Below are positions 28,901-39,985 of a DNA stretch of 64,000 bases, one piece after another; within the stretch, counting starts at the first letter, position 1, and every line of letters starts with the position of its first letter. The translations under genes were made by a program, and so were the position numbers. This stretch comes from Psoroptes ovis (taxonomy: Eukaryota; Arthropoda; Arachnida; Sarcoptiformes; Psoroptidae), in contig PQWQ01000036.1 in assembly GCA_002943765.1 (NCBI GenBank), forward strand, positions 233,501 through 297,500, written 5' to 3'. The notes beneath the pieces are model-generated. The model was not told where the DNA came from. It saw nothing but the letters and a program-made list of their open reading frames with translations, and searched no databases.

Positions 28901-29517
28901 GTAAACCAATCGCCAAAACGCTTCGATAATTCGGCAAAAAAGCCATTTACAGCACCAACTTTTAAATTATCAAAATTATCAGTTTTATTACTTTGATTGT
29001 CCAAATCTTTCAAAGCAGCGAACAATGAGGCCATCTGTAGTGGGCGATTGGAATTGTCGATTTGATTGGAATTACTTTGAATTGATAATTTATCATTTCG
29101 CTTCAAACGAATGGGTTGTAATGTTTGAATTGAAACTTGAAATAATTGTGCACGCATCAAACGATTATCGGTTTGATTAAGCCAATCCATTTTCTGTAAA
29201 CATTTTAATTTAAATCTGGTTTTAATTTGAATGTCATCATCATCTTGACTGTTGAATAATGAACTCTGTGTTGCCATTACATAGTCATGTTCATCGCCAA
29301 CCTTTTTGAAGAAAGTGATTAGATTTTAGATTAAGATAATTTGATAATTTAATTAAAATAAAAATCATACATTACAATCAATGGTGGCATACAAATGATC
29401 ATTATCATTGTCATCATCTGATTCTTCATTAAAATCGAATTTTGGTCGATCATGTAATGTTGAACAATTGATAATTGATGCTAATAAAAACACTAATAGC
29501 ACTTGCCAATGATTCAT
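25925..29517 (-). CDS. Secreted lipid-transfer-type paralogue, LLTP-B, lacking a clear helical domain
   Basis: Nine exons: 29371-29517, 28209-29265, 28012-28151, 27536-27602, 27354-27434, 26513-27243, 26414-26441 (28 bases), 26204-26322, 25925-26068; 837 residues in this model. Signal peptide MNHWQVLLVFLLASIINCS. The exon 2 product matches LLTP-A exon 2 in pattern: KTRFKLKCLQ against RLTLIMKCLN, and FKFLQLSDGSIQSVQI against FWFIQMNDGQIRQIQF. Phases of intron 1 (0), intron 2 (1) and the last intron (0) equal those of LLTP-A, and the final exon opens with FYHPICNKW (RYDTKCNQW in LLTP-A). Exons 3-5 give only about 95 residues where LLTP-A has about 380 helical ones. Basic sites (RRKRS, RIRRS, RTKRF, RPKRE) suggest heavy proprotein processing. 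The exon 1/2 junction is uncertain: an acceptor at 29304 is followed by a frame stop, so I use the one at 29266. Confidence 0.6.
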
Positions 29518-30097
29518 TGTGGAAGAATAAAAGTTGAATCGACAAGCTTCAACGATCGAATGAATGATTATGAGATGAATTCATGAAAGGAGTGCACATA
29601 ATCACATAACAATTGTTTAAATCATTGATGGTTGCATCCTTTCTGGTTGATCAACTTGTTGGCAGCCTGCGAAACATGAGGATTCATCAAATGATGATTC
29701 ATAACAAATAAATGTTTGAATACATTAAATATGAATCACACATCTAAATATGAACATTGAAATATGCCATTCACATCAAAGATTTTTACATCAAAATCAG
29801 GAAATCTATGTTTTGATTATGATTTGTCCAAATGTTGATTCTTTTCATCAACATATTATGCATTAGATTTAGATTTAATTTGATAAATAAATGACAACAT
29901 TTGTATACGAATGGAGAATAAACGTCAACATATAATAAATGATTGCATTGATTTAAACGAAATCATTTGCAATAAATGTAAATTATACCTTTTAAATGAG
30001 CATCGAACAACAACCTTGAACAATGAACAATATGTTTATTTACATTGAAATGTTAATTAGAAAAAATTGAGAAAAAAAGAGTAAAAATAATGAAATA
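29518..30097. other. Upstream region of LLTP-B
   Basis: On the minus strand a possible 5' UTR intron is visible: donor AAAAG/GTATAA near 29989 and acceptor TTTCGCAG near 29667, which would leave a 5' UTR of about 150 bases before the LLTP-B start. No coding frame of note. The inference rests only on splice-like sequences. Confidence 0.35.
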
Positions 30098-30778
30098 TTA
30101 CGAACAATCAAAATGAATAGCATCGATAGCAGGCGAATAATGGACCGGACGAGCCCAACTAGCATTCAATGAATGACCATCAATTTTGATGAGACCAGCT
30201 GCGAACAAGCGGCGTAAATTGGATGCCGATTGATGATTTTTACATTCCACAATCGCTTCTAGTTTGTGATGGTTTGATGAAAACAATTTTATTATGCGAA
30301 TTGAATGAATTTTCAGTTTCTCATCCAACTCATCGCTTCGAATATGTTTGGGGATGCCAGATATTTTCAAGCGATTGTTATTAACGGCAAACTCAACCGA
30401 AATGGTTGGTCGTTTTGATGATGTTCTTTTAATTAACTGGCCATTCAGTAATTGTATTGCACGATATGCCGAATCTACATTGCCATAAGTTACGAATGCG
30501 ATACCACGATTGGCCAATGAAAACGTTAACAATAAACGTATCTGGTAGATGGGACCAGCCTGACAAACAAATGGTATCAAATCATCTTCTTTGACATCTT
30601 GCGGGATGTTTTTGAGGATCACTTCGTGAGATCGTACGTCTTCATAGTGAAGGCTTGATTCAAATTCATCATTATTAATTGGACAAGTGACACGTTGTCC
30701 ATTTTTGACCACAATTTTATATGACGGATGTTGGCCATTTTTCATTGATCGAATGGTTGATCGAATATTCATATTCAT
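30098..30778 (-). CDS. Intronless two-RRM RNA-binding protein of the A1CF/RBM47/DND1 family
   Basis: A single exon of 226 residues. Residues 25-50 carry the short leader typical of this family (KNGQRVTCP). RRM1 (about 50-128) has the family signature SHEVILKNIPQDVKEDDL, then GPIYQIRLLLTF and RNP1-like NRGIAFVTY. RRM2 (about 133-215) is degenerate, with LKISGIPKHIR and a final SLNASWARP that matches the family's end of RRM2 (VDWADP). A1CF, RBM46 and RBM47 have a third RRM; DND1 has two RRMs, the second degenerate, then a dsRBD. This protein stops right after RRM2. Family members bind AU-rich mRNA (editing, germline mRNA protection). The protein is short and has no introns among intron-bearing neighbours, so it could be a retrocopy or a DND1-type gene with its tail lost; a donor-like GTAATA at the stop codon leaves a further exon possible. 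Confidence 0.75.
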   Translation of the reverse strand: MNMNIRSTIRSMKNGQHPSYKIVVKNGQRVTCPINNDEFESSLHYEDVRSHEVILKNIPQDVKEDDLIPFVCQAGPIYQIRLLLTFSLANRGIAFVTYGNVDSAYRAIQLLNGQLIKRTSSKRPTISVEFAVNNNRLKISGIPKHIRSDELDEKLKIHSIRIIKLFSSNHHKLEAIVECKNHQSASNLRRLFAAGLIKIDGHSLNASWARPVHYSPAIDAIHFDCS

Positions 30779-32379
30779 TTTAGAATTTAGATTTTGAATT
30801 TTTGATTGTTAAAGTTTGAGGTTGAAAACTAAAATGAATTTATCTTTGAGAAAATTAAACATTTAAATATTCATCATTCATATTTTGGCAAAAAGGTCTT
30901 TGAGAATGCTTCAAGCCTTTTTGAATAATTGAGCTTTGGTTTTTCCGATTTGAAAATTGGTAAAAGTGTAAATGGTGATATTTGCAGAGTTTTGCAGGTT
31001 TATGCATTAATACTAAGCCTTAGTTAACCAATCATTTCTTAGGAAAAACAACTCGAAACAAAGAATGGAATTTAGAAAAGTAAAATTTTCCAGCTAATCC
31101 AAGTTTAATTAAAGAAAATTGGCAAAAAATATTTTTTTCAACGACTTTTGACCTGAGTTTCAACTCTTTCTAGTCTCCTGCTGTTTTATGATTTGTGTTT
31201 TAACTAAGCGCTAAATGCAGGCAAATGGTTCTTTGAAAAATATTTTGAATAAACAAAGTGATTATTGACCATGACTGTGACAAACATTTAGAAAAATGAA
31301 GCATGAAGACGATATGCATTAAAGTATAAGTGAATTATATAGAAATGAATTTGTTGACATCGGAATCATTATTAAAATCTTTCATCATTTCCACAAATTC
31401 AAATCTATTTGTGGTAGCAGTTTTAACATTTTGAATGATTGCAAATGTATTGGAATGCTGTTCAATTGAAATATTCTTAAATTTTGATGGCAGTCAAAAT
31501 TCAATTCTTAAGTCATACTTCATAGTCATTAATCGATTGAGCACAAAGACAATTGCTTGTGCTGCATCATTTTTCATAGGAAATGGAAAGAATTAATTAA
31601 TTGAATGAGAATCGATTGTTTCCATTATTTGTTATAGAAAGAATGGTTTATTGTAGGATTTTGGCCGATAGAATAATTGATAATTGTTATCATTTTGATA
31701 TTTTGCTGACATTTTTGTGGCCAAATGTAATTATCAAAGATAAGAGATATGAGTGAAAAATCATAGAAAAATAGAAGCAAAATGTTTCATTGGTTCATCA
31801 ATCATTTGACGATTGCTGTTGCATAAAATGTTTGTTCTGCTGGCAAATTCTGCTTTCACTGCCAGTTTTTTTCACATTAACCCAGATCATGAAAACCAGA
31901 AATGGTTTGATTTCGCTTTTTTTGATTTTATTTTCAATATGAAATGACAACTTTTCACAAGTGAAAACCCTTTGAATAATTGTGTATAATTTGAATTTGA
32001 GAGAACATAAAAGCAGGAAATAATGGAGATGATGATGTCACAAATGATTATTTTAGTCATTATAAACGTTGACACATTCACTTCTTTGAATATTTCATCC
32101 ATTCAAGGTTTGTTTAATAATCAACATTTATATGATGGAATGAGAGAAAATTCAATTGTGAAATATTGATTAATTAATGATTATCATTCAAAGTGAATTG
32201 AATTATTTGTTTGTTTTTCATTCAAATAATAGAAAATATCAATCAGACAATAAATGAACGACCAAGTTGCACAAATGATGACGATTGTTCGAATAAAACA
32301 ACTAATAATATACTTGATTTGAACGAATCAATCAAATTGAAATGTCTGAAAGGTATTTAATTGATTAATTTCGAAATGA
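30779..32379. other. 1.6 kb intergenic region
   Basis: Between the divergently transcribed RRM gene (minus) and the small membrane-protein gene (plus). AT-rich. The frame at minus 31887-32102 has no support. I see no RNA gene. Confidence 0.5.
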
Positions 32380-32949
32380 ATGAAATCGTTTCTGAAAAAT
32401 GTTTGTTCTGATCGGATAGGCCATTGCCATTCATATTACAATCGATCGAATAATGACCACAATGCTAAATATCCATGGAATAAAAATTTGAAAAACAATC
32501 AAATGTTGATGATCATAATAATTATGTTTATTATGTTTGTTGGTATGTGTGTCGCACTTAATCTGTTTAGTCGGTAAGTCAGTTTCAGTTGATAGTTAAC
32601 AAAAGCAATTAATTAATGATTAATCTCAAATGATAGCGCTCGTTTCAAAAAAAGACGAGGAATATTTTCGAATCCGGGATTATTGAAGAAAGCCACAAAC
32701 AAATCAAATGCATTAACATTTAAAGGACAACAAAAACAGAGAAAAATCCACCGTTTACGCTCAATACACGATAAACACTTTCCGCCCAAGCAACAGCACC
32801 GATGGCACAATGATGGCCACCAAATTGATGGACATGATACAAATGATGCAATTGATAATGACCCAGCAGAGCCAAAAGTAATGGACATGAACATAATCAA
32901 CAGACAAGATCACATAATTGATGTTCATCATCAGCAATCTTTGGATTGA
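32380..32949 (+). CDS. Small single-pass membrane protein, unknown function
   Basis: Two exons, 32380-32573 and 32637-32949, joined by a 63-base intron with donor GTAAGT and acceptor ATAG; phases agree and give 168 residues. Residues 42-63 form one strong membrane segment (MLMIIIIMFIMFVGMCVALN). A very basic stretch follows at once (RARFKKRRG, then KGQQKQRKIHRLR) and the C terminus is His/Asp-rich. No cleavable signal peptide is evident. By the positive-inside rule the C-terminal basic side would face the cytosol. I do not recognise the family. The consistent short intron and the sharp TM segment are the reasons for calling it real. It is convergent with SRRM1, with 177 bases between stops. 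Confidence 0.6.
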
Positions 32950-33126
32950 AATGAAATTTTGATTGAATCGAATGTTAGCGCTTTGTGAGATAAAAATGAT
33001 AGTCATTTGTTTATAATCGAAATGATTTTAAATGAAAATTGATCCAAAAGTTATACAAAATGGTAGAATAATTCAATTGTAATAAATTGCCAAAAACAGA
33101 CATGCCAAATAAACAGTAATAAGCAG

Positions 33127-35057
33127 TTAATCGCCATCTTCATGTCCACTATCTTCACTTGATTGGCGACGATGGTGTTTACGACGTTTTTTCCTGTCAC
33201 TTGTTTGGGCTTTTCGTTGTTTTTTCAGTTCAGCATCGTTTTCATCGTCTTCTGAATCAGATTCTGATTGTTCAGATGAAGATGACGAGGAATCATTATG
33301 ACGGCGTTTGGAGGAGCTTTTCTTTGATTTTTTAGATTTTTTCGATTTCTTCTTTTTGCCACTGTTTGACGATTTTTTCTTCGAAGATGATTCTCGGATT
33401 TCGCCGTCAGAAATATGCTGATCATGATCATCATTTTCATCATCATCTTCATTGTCCTCATCGGAACTATCATTCTTTCGCTTACGATGTTTGCGATGTT
33501 TTGAATGCTTTCGACGTTTTTTGGAACTATGCTTTTTGTGTTTGCGTTTTTTACGCTTTTCGCTTACGTTCACTTCATCATCATCATCATCCTCCGAATC
33601 CTTTTTGCGTTTGTCTTTGCGATGCTTTTTCTTTGTTTTTTTCACTGTTTCATCATCTTCATCTGAACTAACTGAATGCTTTGAATGTTTGGCTTTTTTT
33701 ACGTTTTCGTTATGTTCTTTGATTCTGCAAATGGAATGAAAGAAGAATGAAAAATGACAGTTCAAATATAAAATAGAAAAGACTACCTTTCATTGAATTG
33801 ACCGCTTGATTGATTATGATAATTCGAAGGCAGTGCATTTTGACGATGCAATTTTTGATTAGGAACATTCAAATCATTCGTATCATCGGCATAATAATTA
33901 CGTCTTGTTGTTGGAGATGACTCTTGAAATCTATGCTGCTGATGATTTGCTGGTGATCGAGTTAATGAACGGGACAGAGATCTATGAATGGGTTTGCGTG
34001 ATGAAGGCGAATGACGGCGATGATTGGACATGGGTGAATTATGTTTGTCATGATTAATTGGTAATGGTGAGCCTGAATAACTACGATCACGACGTCGAGG
34101 ATTACCACGTGGTGATAAAGGCGGTGAACGACGAGGACGATATGGTTCTCTATAACGATGAGGTGGCCCACCGCCACGTCGACGGTAATATGGAGGTGAA
34201 TGCGATGGTGATCGGAAGCGTCGCCGACCTCTTCTAAGATCAATGAATCTAGGACGCGGTGGTGGCGATGACAAAGATGGCGATCTTGACTCTGAATGTC
34301 TGCGAGCAATAGCACGCTGACGACGATTGGGTGACAAAGATCTAGATCGTGACCTTGATTTCGATCGTTTTCTGGGTTTGCGTTCCACCGAACTTGATTC
34401 AGAGCGGGAATGATGTTTGACTGGTGATCGACTATTGCTTCGTTGCTTATTACGAGAGTCTTCATGATGTCCAGAATTTTTTCTTCGGCGGCTTTGACTA
34501 TGACTACGACTATTACGATTACGTATAGGACTTTTGCTTCTGGACTTACGTTGTGATAGGGATAGATGTTTCTCCTTCTTCACTGATTCAGTGGTCAATC
34601 CATTTGACTCATTCATTGATTTGGACTGTTCATCTTTATTGTCTTGATCACGTTTTTGTATTTCGGCAATTTTATCCGACACCAACTGTTGCGGAATACC
34701 ATCTGGTGTGGACATAGCATCTAAAAGCAGAGTCCATAATTTATCCATGAATTCTCGAGCACGTTTTCCGTCAAGAAAGCCGGTTATGTTGATTTGCATA
34801 TTTTTGCCATCAGGGAAACGTTCTTGTTCCAACTGATTGATGATATATTCGGAGACAACATCATCATCTAAACCTAATGACATTGTTATTTGATTTTGAA
34901 TCCATGGTTTAATGACATTTAAATTTACTTTTTTTATGTCTATTTTTTGATTAAGAACATCACTGAATTTCAATTGTTTCAATAATTTTTTTGCTTTATC
35001 CGAAAAACGATTGTCTTGATCAGCACTTGTACCACGAAAAAACCCAGCATCAGTCAT
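33127..35057 (-). CDS. SRRM1: Serine/arginine repetitive matrix protein 1 (SRm160), PWI-domain splicing coactivator
   Basis: Two exons, 33787-35057 and 33127-33724, split by a 62-base intron (phase 2); 622 residues. The N terminus is almost the family consensus: DAGFFRGTSADQDNRFSDK, then the PWI domain at about 27-126 (NVIKPWIQNQIT, INITGFLDGKRAREFMDKLW). The middle is RS/RP-rich with SPPP-type repeats. The second exon adds a long Lys/Asp/Ser-rich tail with alternating basic (KKHRKDKRKK) and acidic (DDDDD) blocks. SRRM1 is a nuclear speckle protein; its PWI domain binds nucleic acid and the RS tails bridge SR proteins in the spliceosome and exon-junction complex. Length is below vertebrate SRRM1 (about 900). 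The start is chosen at the conserved MTDAGFF. Confidence 0.95.
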
Positions 35058-36471
35058 CGTTCGTATTGTCTGTCGATTATGATTGGTGGTATTATTCGAT
35101 ATTTCAAATTAAGATTACAATCAATTAATCTAAATATTCAAATGTTCATTATAAATTAATTAACATTATCATTAACCAAACATAAACAAAAAGTGGTGCT
35201 GGTTTTTTCATTTAGATTACGGTTCTTGGTATCGAAAGGCATTGTCAAAAGTCACGATGGATTCATTGTTGGTGGTAGTAGCACTGAATCAAAGCAATAA
35301 TTTGGCATACAATTTGGTGATAGTAGCATTAGAAACAACTAAATTTGCAGCCGATTGTGACTGTCTTGTTAAAATTTGAACATATTCATAAATGACGACT
35401 TTAAATTTTTTTTCAGAGTGCAAATTGGATTGAATTTGATTTCTGGGAGAAAATGATCAATTAAGAAAAGTTTTCTTTATGACAAAATTCAACATTAAAA
35501 GATAACCGTCATTTAATTGATTGATAAACAAATCAATAAAATATGTTGAATCAAAGGGAAAGTAATGAATGCTTGTGATGACTGGTAATAATTTATAAAT
35601 ATTTAAAATTACTCAGAAAAAAGTAATTTATCATCTTTAAAGACAGGGAAACATTTTTGTGGCCAAGTAATGACTTGTGGTTGTGTAACCTTGAGACTTA
35701 TATAAAAAATGGCAATATCTTAACATTACTTAAATTCATTTGCGGAGGAATGTTTTCCGTTTTGAATAAAATGATCGAAGCCAAACAATTGATCAAGAAT
35801 TGAAACGATCTAATCGATTGAATTATTGAATGATATGACTGTAATCAATTCGATCTGATGAATGAAATGTGATAAACAATATTATCGAACAAGAATGGTG
35901 AAACAAATCGTAATGGTTGTCATGGTAGATTTATTGAATTTAAATTCAAAATAATTCTGGTATCCATGGATGGTGACGGCCATAAATATGTAATTGACAA
36001 TTCATATATAAAATAAGACAATTTATTTGTGTATCACTTTCTGTAGTGAAGAGAGGCAAAAAATAATCAATCGAATCGATTGAAAATCCTCTAACAATAA
36101 TCCAAGTTGACAAGTGAAACCGAATGAAGAATATTTTTTTATGATTGCATTCGAATAATACCAAAACGACAAGATTCCTTAACTGTTTTCTCCCAAAAGA
36201 TCATATTCATACATTTACACTTAAATTATTGCTGAAAGCAGTCAACACTATTCTCATTTCATTTGTTATTTTGCATTTGCTTAAATCACTAATTGAATTC
36301 CAGCAAATATTCATTGATTGCTTCTCATAAAATACATTACTATTCTAAAATTAGTGTTTGCTGGACATTGACCTAATCCACTGATTAATTGTATTGTATG
36401 AATTGCATTGATTATTGATTAATAACAATTCAATTATCTCAGTGTTTTCCAACAGAATTGATACTTCAATA
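35058..36471. other. 1.4 kb shared upstream region, SRRM1 / stathmin-like gene
   Basis: The two flanking genes are divergent, so both promoters must lie here. No coding frame is supported; minus 35946-36164 and plus 36145-36330 are random-looking. I see no clear TATA box or repeat. Confidence 0.5.
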
Positions 36472-37529
36472 ATGGGACAAGTGGTTACATGTTTTGGACA
36501 GAAATCAACTGATTCAAATGATGGACAACAGCAACAAATAATAACAACAAACAATAAAAAAACTAAAAAAGATAAAATCAAAGAAAAATCATTGATCATA
36601 AACAAAGAAAAACAAATCAAAGAAAATGGTAAATCGAAATTTTTTAGAAAAGAAAAAACAATCAATTCAGATGTGAATGACATTAAAAGTGATTCAAATA
36701 AAGCAAATACATTATCCAATGGTAATACAAGTAAAAGTAGCTCGGCTAAAGTGCGTCCAATGACGCCATCACAAGGTAAATATGATAATGATTTGTCATC
36801 ATTATTTGATTTGACTGACAAATATGTCTGTATCAAGTTGCACCTAGTGACAACATTCCTAAACCGATTGCTTTTGAAATAACTGTTGACGATAAAACCA
36901 AAGAATTAACAACAAATGTTGTTAGTGATGGACAAACGTTACGTGAGAAAATTAAGAAAGGTGTTGGATCATTGGCAAATGCTGTTGGCAAAAACAGTGG
37001 TGATGCTGAAAATATGCCATCAGATGCGACAAACAATGAAAATGGTGAACAAATAATCATGGATCCTCTCAAACTGCAATCACGTTTTCCCAGACGTTTG
37101 CCCAAATTAAGTTCATTGGGCAAATCTTGGTCGATTAATCATGAACAAAAAACAAATGAAGAAATAATTGAAAAACAAAAAAAGGCCGAGGAAAAACGTA
37201 ATGAAATATTAGAAAGTAAAAAACAAAAAGCAAGAAAATTTGTGGAAAAATTCACTTCGAAAAATAGTAATGAAGATGATCGTGTGGACAGTGATCATAT
37301 CAATGGAGATACTGACAACCAAATGGATTCAAATGAACGACACTCGGCAAAGTCAACAAATAAATCGAGACCGAATTCGGTGAAAAATTCTGACCAACAG
37401 CTTGAATCGAAGCAAAACGAGCCGCAGCCATCCACATCGATTATAATTGATCAAGTTGATAATGCAATCAATGAAAAAAGTGAATCAGCCGATCAAAAAG
37501 TTGTCCAATCGAATGCTTTGGATGAATAA
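36472..37529 (+). CDS. Stathmin-domain-like protein with N-terminal lipid-anchor signal
   Basis: Two exons, 36472-36775 and 36838-37529, with a 62-base intron (donor GTAAAT, phase 1); 331 residues. The start at 36472 is chosen because it gives MGQVVTCFG: Gly2 for myristoylation and Cys7 for possible palmitoylation, while an upstream in-frame ATG would bury it. Residues 1-100 are Lys/Asn/Ser-rich. Then comes KPIAFEITVDD, like the beta-hairpin cap of stathmins (AFELIL), and later RFPRRLPKLSSLG and a charged helix TNEEIIEKQKKAEEKRNEIL, like SLEEIQKKLEAAEERRKS. Only about one tubulin-binding helix is visible. The best comparison is STMND1, which also begins MG-x-C and has one degenerate stathmin domain. 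Tubulin binding is inference. The C-terminal 110 residues are low-complexity acidic. Confidence 0.55.
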
Positions 37530-37890
37530 ACAACTGAGTCAAAATGAAAAATGAATTGAAAATAAATATAATTACACTAAAATGAATCAAATAAAAATGA
37601 CGAATTTATCACATTTTGCTAGTCATTTACATACAATTCATAGGTCATTCTATTGATTTTGGACAATTTTTTCTTTATAAAAAGCAATGAACTTTTCATT
37701 GTCAATGTTTGGCCAATTGCTTGTTCGATTTTTGATTGGTTCAGTTTGAAAATTAATTAAAAAAATAGTATCCACTTGTCAATGGTTGATGTGTTTACTA
37801 TTTTCGATTTTAACTTTGACTTTGTTTTTAAATATTTGAGTTTTAATATCAAATTAATAAAAATAAAAATTAGTTTAATGATGATAAATA
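37530..37890. other. Short spacer between stathmin-like gene and nuclear receptor
   Basis: Holds an AATAAA at about 37560-37565 after the stathmin-like stop, then AT-rich DNA before the nuclear receptor start. The receptor's promoter or a 5' UTR intron must lie in these 360 bases or inside the upstream gene. Confidence 0.45.
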
Positions 37891-39985
37891 ATGAATAATG
37901 AAAGTGATGCTTTCGATGAAATGATTATGGAGCAATCATCGAATCAAATGAATGATAATTTGATTGTTAATCACAATCATATCGATTATGGAATTAAAAG
38001 TGAATATCCACAGCCATCATCATCCTCAGCAACATTACAATCAATGAATGAAGATCAAATGTTGCACTTCAAACAAGAAGATAATGGTCAATCAAAGACA
38101 GCATTATCAGATCAAATAATGACATTAAATAATAAAAATGATTGTCAAACATCGATGAACACTTCAAGTTGTAAATTGCTGATGATCAATGAACAGAAAT
38201 CAGCAATGGTTCAAAATGACAGTGACAACCCTTCTTCGACAGCACAATTGATGCCACCACCTCGACCAATGACATCGTTGATTACATCAGCGACTAAATC
38301 ATCGAAATCAGTGTTAAATGTTCATGGCATTTTGAAGAGAAAACTGCTAAAAGTGCAGACATCTCAGAACAAATCATCGACTTTGATATCGAAACAGCTG
38401 AAACGTAATTTTAAAAATGAAGCAATTAATCCACAATGTGTTATTTGTGGTGATTTTGCATCCGGTCGTCACTACGGAGTGTTTGCATGCGAAGGATGTA
38501 AAGGTTTCTTTCGACGCACCATCCTAGCCACAATGTCATTGAAAATCGACCGTAGAAAATTGATTGATTGCAGCACTGATATGGAAATGTATAATGGATA
38601 CCTTGACATTTATAAATGCATCAACCAGCAACAGCCAAAGTCCAGGTGTCCCATTATGGTTGAACAAAATCGAAGGCGTTGTTGTAAGTCATGTCGTTTT
38701 AAAAAATGTATTGACGCTGGTATGAAATATGAACCATCGATTCTGGAGCAAAAATTAAAAAGGTTTGTTGAGTGATAAGCTAAACATTTATGATTAATTG
38801 TATGATTTATTGAATAGATTAGATCCATGGGATGCAATCTTTAATAGTGAAACAATATCATTTCAGCAAAAATTGTATGAATCATATTCATTGTTCATCG
38901 ATAAATTATATGAACAATTTCATTTTTATTTACAATCAATTGAGTCACAAATGAATCAATTATCATCAAATTATCATGAGCATGATTGTGTTGATAATAA
39001 TCATGAAGAAGCTAATAAGATCAGTGTTCAGCAGCAAAACACAATAATCATAATTGAATATTTATTGATGTTAACCAATGAGATGCTAAGTAAATTTATA
39101 TCATTTTTAGATGATTTTCGGCAATTAAATTTGATAATTCAAAATTTATTATTGAATCAATCCAAATATTTGCTGCTCATACTGATGTTTGGCTCAATGT
39201 ATCCCTTTTTGAAGAATTCAATATTGAATTACAATCAATTCATTTGTGGCGAACAAATGTTTGATTTGAATTTAAAGCATTTATTTGATCAGCTCAACAT
39301 AATTGGCAATAATCAATCAGCCATAATCAGTCATCAATCAAATGAACAGACCAACAACAGCCGAGATAATTTCACCAATTTGTTATCAAACAAGAATCAG
39401 CAGTCCAGATTGCAAATAATATGTCATGAAGCATTTTTGAAAGCATACAAATTATTTGACAATAAACAATTGCTGAGCAATCACAAGCAACATTCATTCA
39501 CTTCAAGTTGGACGGCAAATCTGAATGATGATAGAAAAGAGTTGTTATCATTAAAGCACAAATATCGATATCAGCCATTGTTATTGGCCATGATTTTGAT
39601 TAAGAATTTATATTGCATCACTCACAGCAATCGTAATAATGAATGTTCGATTGACAGTGATATTTCGATAATAAATAATTTGAATAGTTTGTTACTGACC
39701 ATCATACAAAATGAATATCAATTATATCAACATTTCACCGGATTTTCCAATCAGTCCATGGACAATTTTTGCTCCATATTTTCATTGAGTAATGGCAATA
39801 TCGGGCAAACTGTTCATCACCAACAACAACAACAGCAACAATCATCCATTTCGAATAGTAATCATAAATTCAATGTATTCAACTGCTTTACATTATCCAG
39901 ATTGGCCAATCATTTCGAAGAGATATCAACTATTTTAAGTCATCTAAATTCAATTGTTCGCTTGAAATTTTCGATTCAAATTTAA
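37891..39985 (+). CDS. Divergent nuclear receptor with expanded DNA-binding domain
   Basis: Two exons, 37891-38762 and 38818-39985, phase 2 join; 679 residues. The first zinc finger is canonical (CVICGDFASGRHYGVFACEGC, Cys 183, 186, 200, 203) with the P-box CEGCKGFFRRT typical of RXR/NR1/NR2 receptors. Next comes an abnormal stretch: Cys203 to the likely first Cys of finger 2 (Cys243) spans 39 residues where 15 is usual, and finger 2 is loose (Cys243-x9-Cys253-x11-Cys265-x2-Cys268) before the standard CRFKKCIDAGM. No GT-AG intron inside this DNA removes the insert. The second exon has a weak ligand-binding domain, recognisable by LSKFISFLDDFRQL followed by a long hydrophobic helix; no AF-2 helix is clear. 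Receptors of this class are nuclear transcription factors; subclass and targets cannot be told. Confidence 0.8.

Noticed and set aside
14227..29517. One single giant LLTP gene
   Set aside because: Each half has its own signal peptide, start and stop, and both end in homologous terminal exons, so they are two genes.
33366..33739. Plus-strand frames of 95-101 residues rich in His, Ser and Phe
   Set aside because: Antisense shadows of the Lys/Asp/Ser tail of SRRM1; composition follows from its repeated GAT/AAG codons.
33962..34465. Minus-strand 167-residue frame rich in His, Val and Ile
   Set aside because: Out-of-frame reading of the SRRM1 RS repeats.
36351..36836. Minus-strand 161-residue hydrophobic frame
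   Set aside because: Antisense of the Lys-rich stathmin-like first exon (AAA/GAA codons read backwards give Phe/Leu).
38523..38610. Hidden intron in the nuclear receptor DNA-binding domain
   Set aside because: The only GT...AG span in the insert (near GTAGAAAATT...TGCAG) is about 25 bases, too short for an intron, and would not restore normal spacing.
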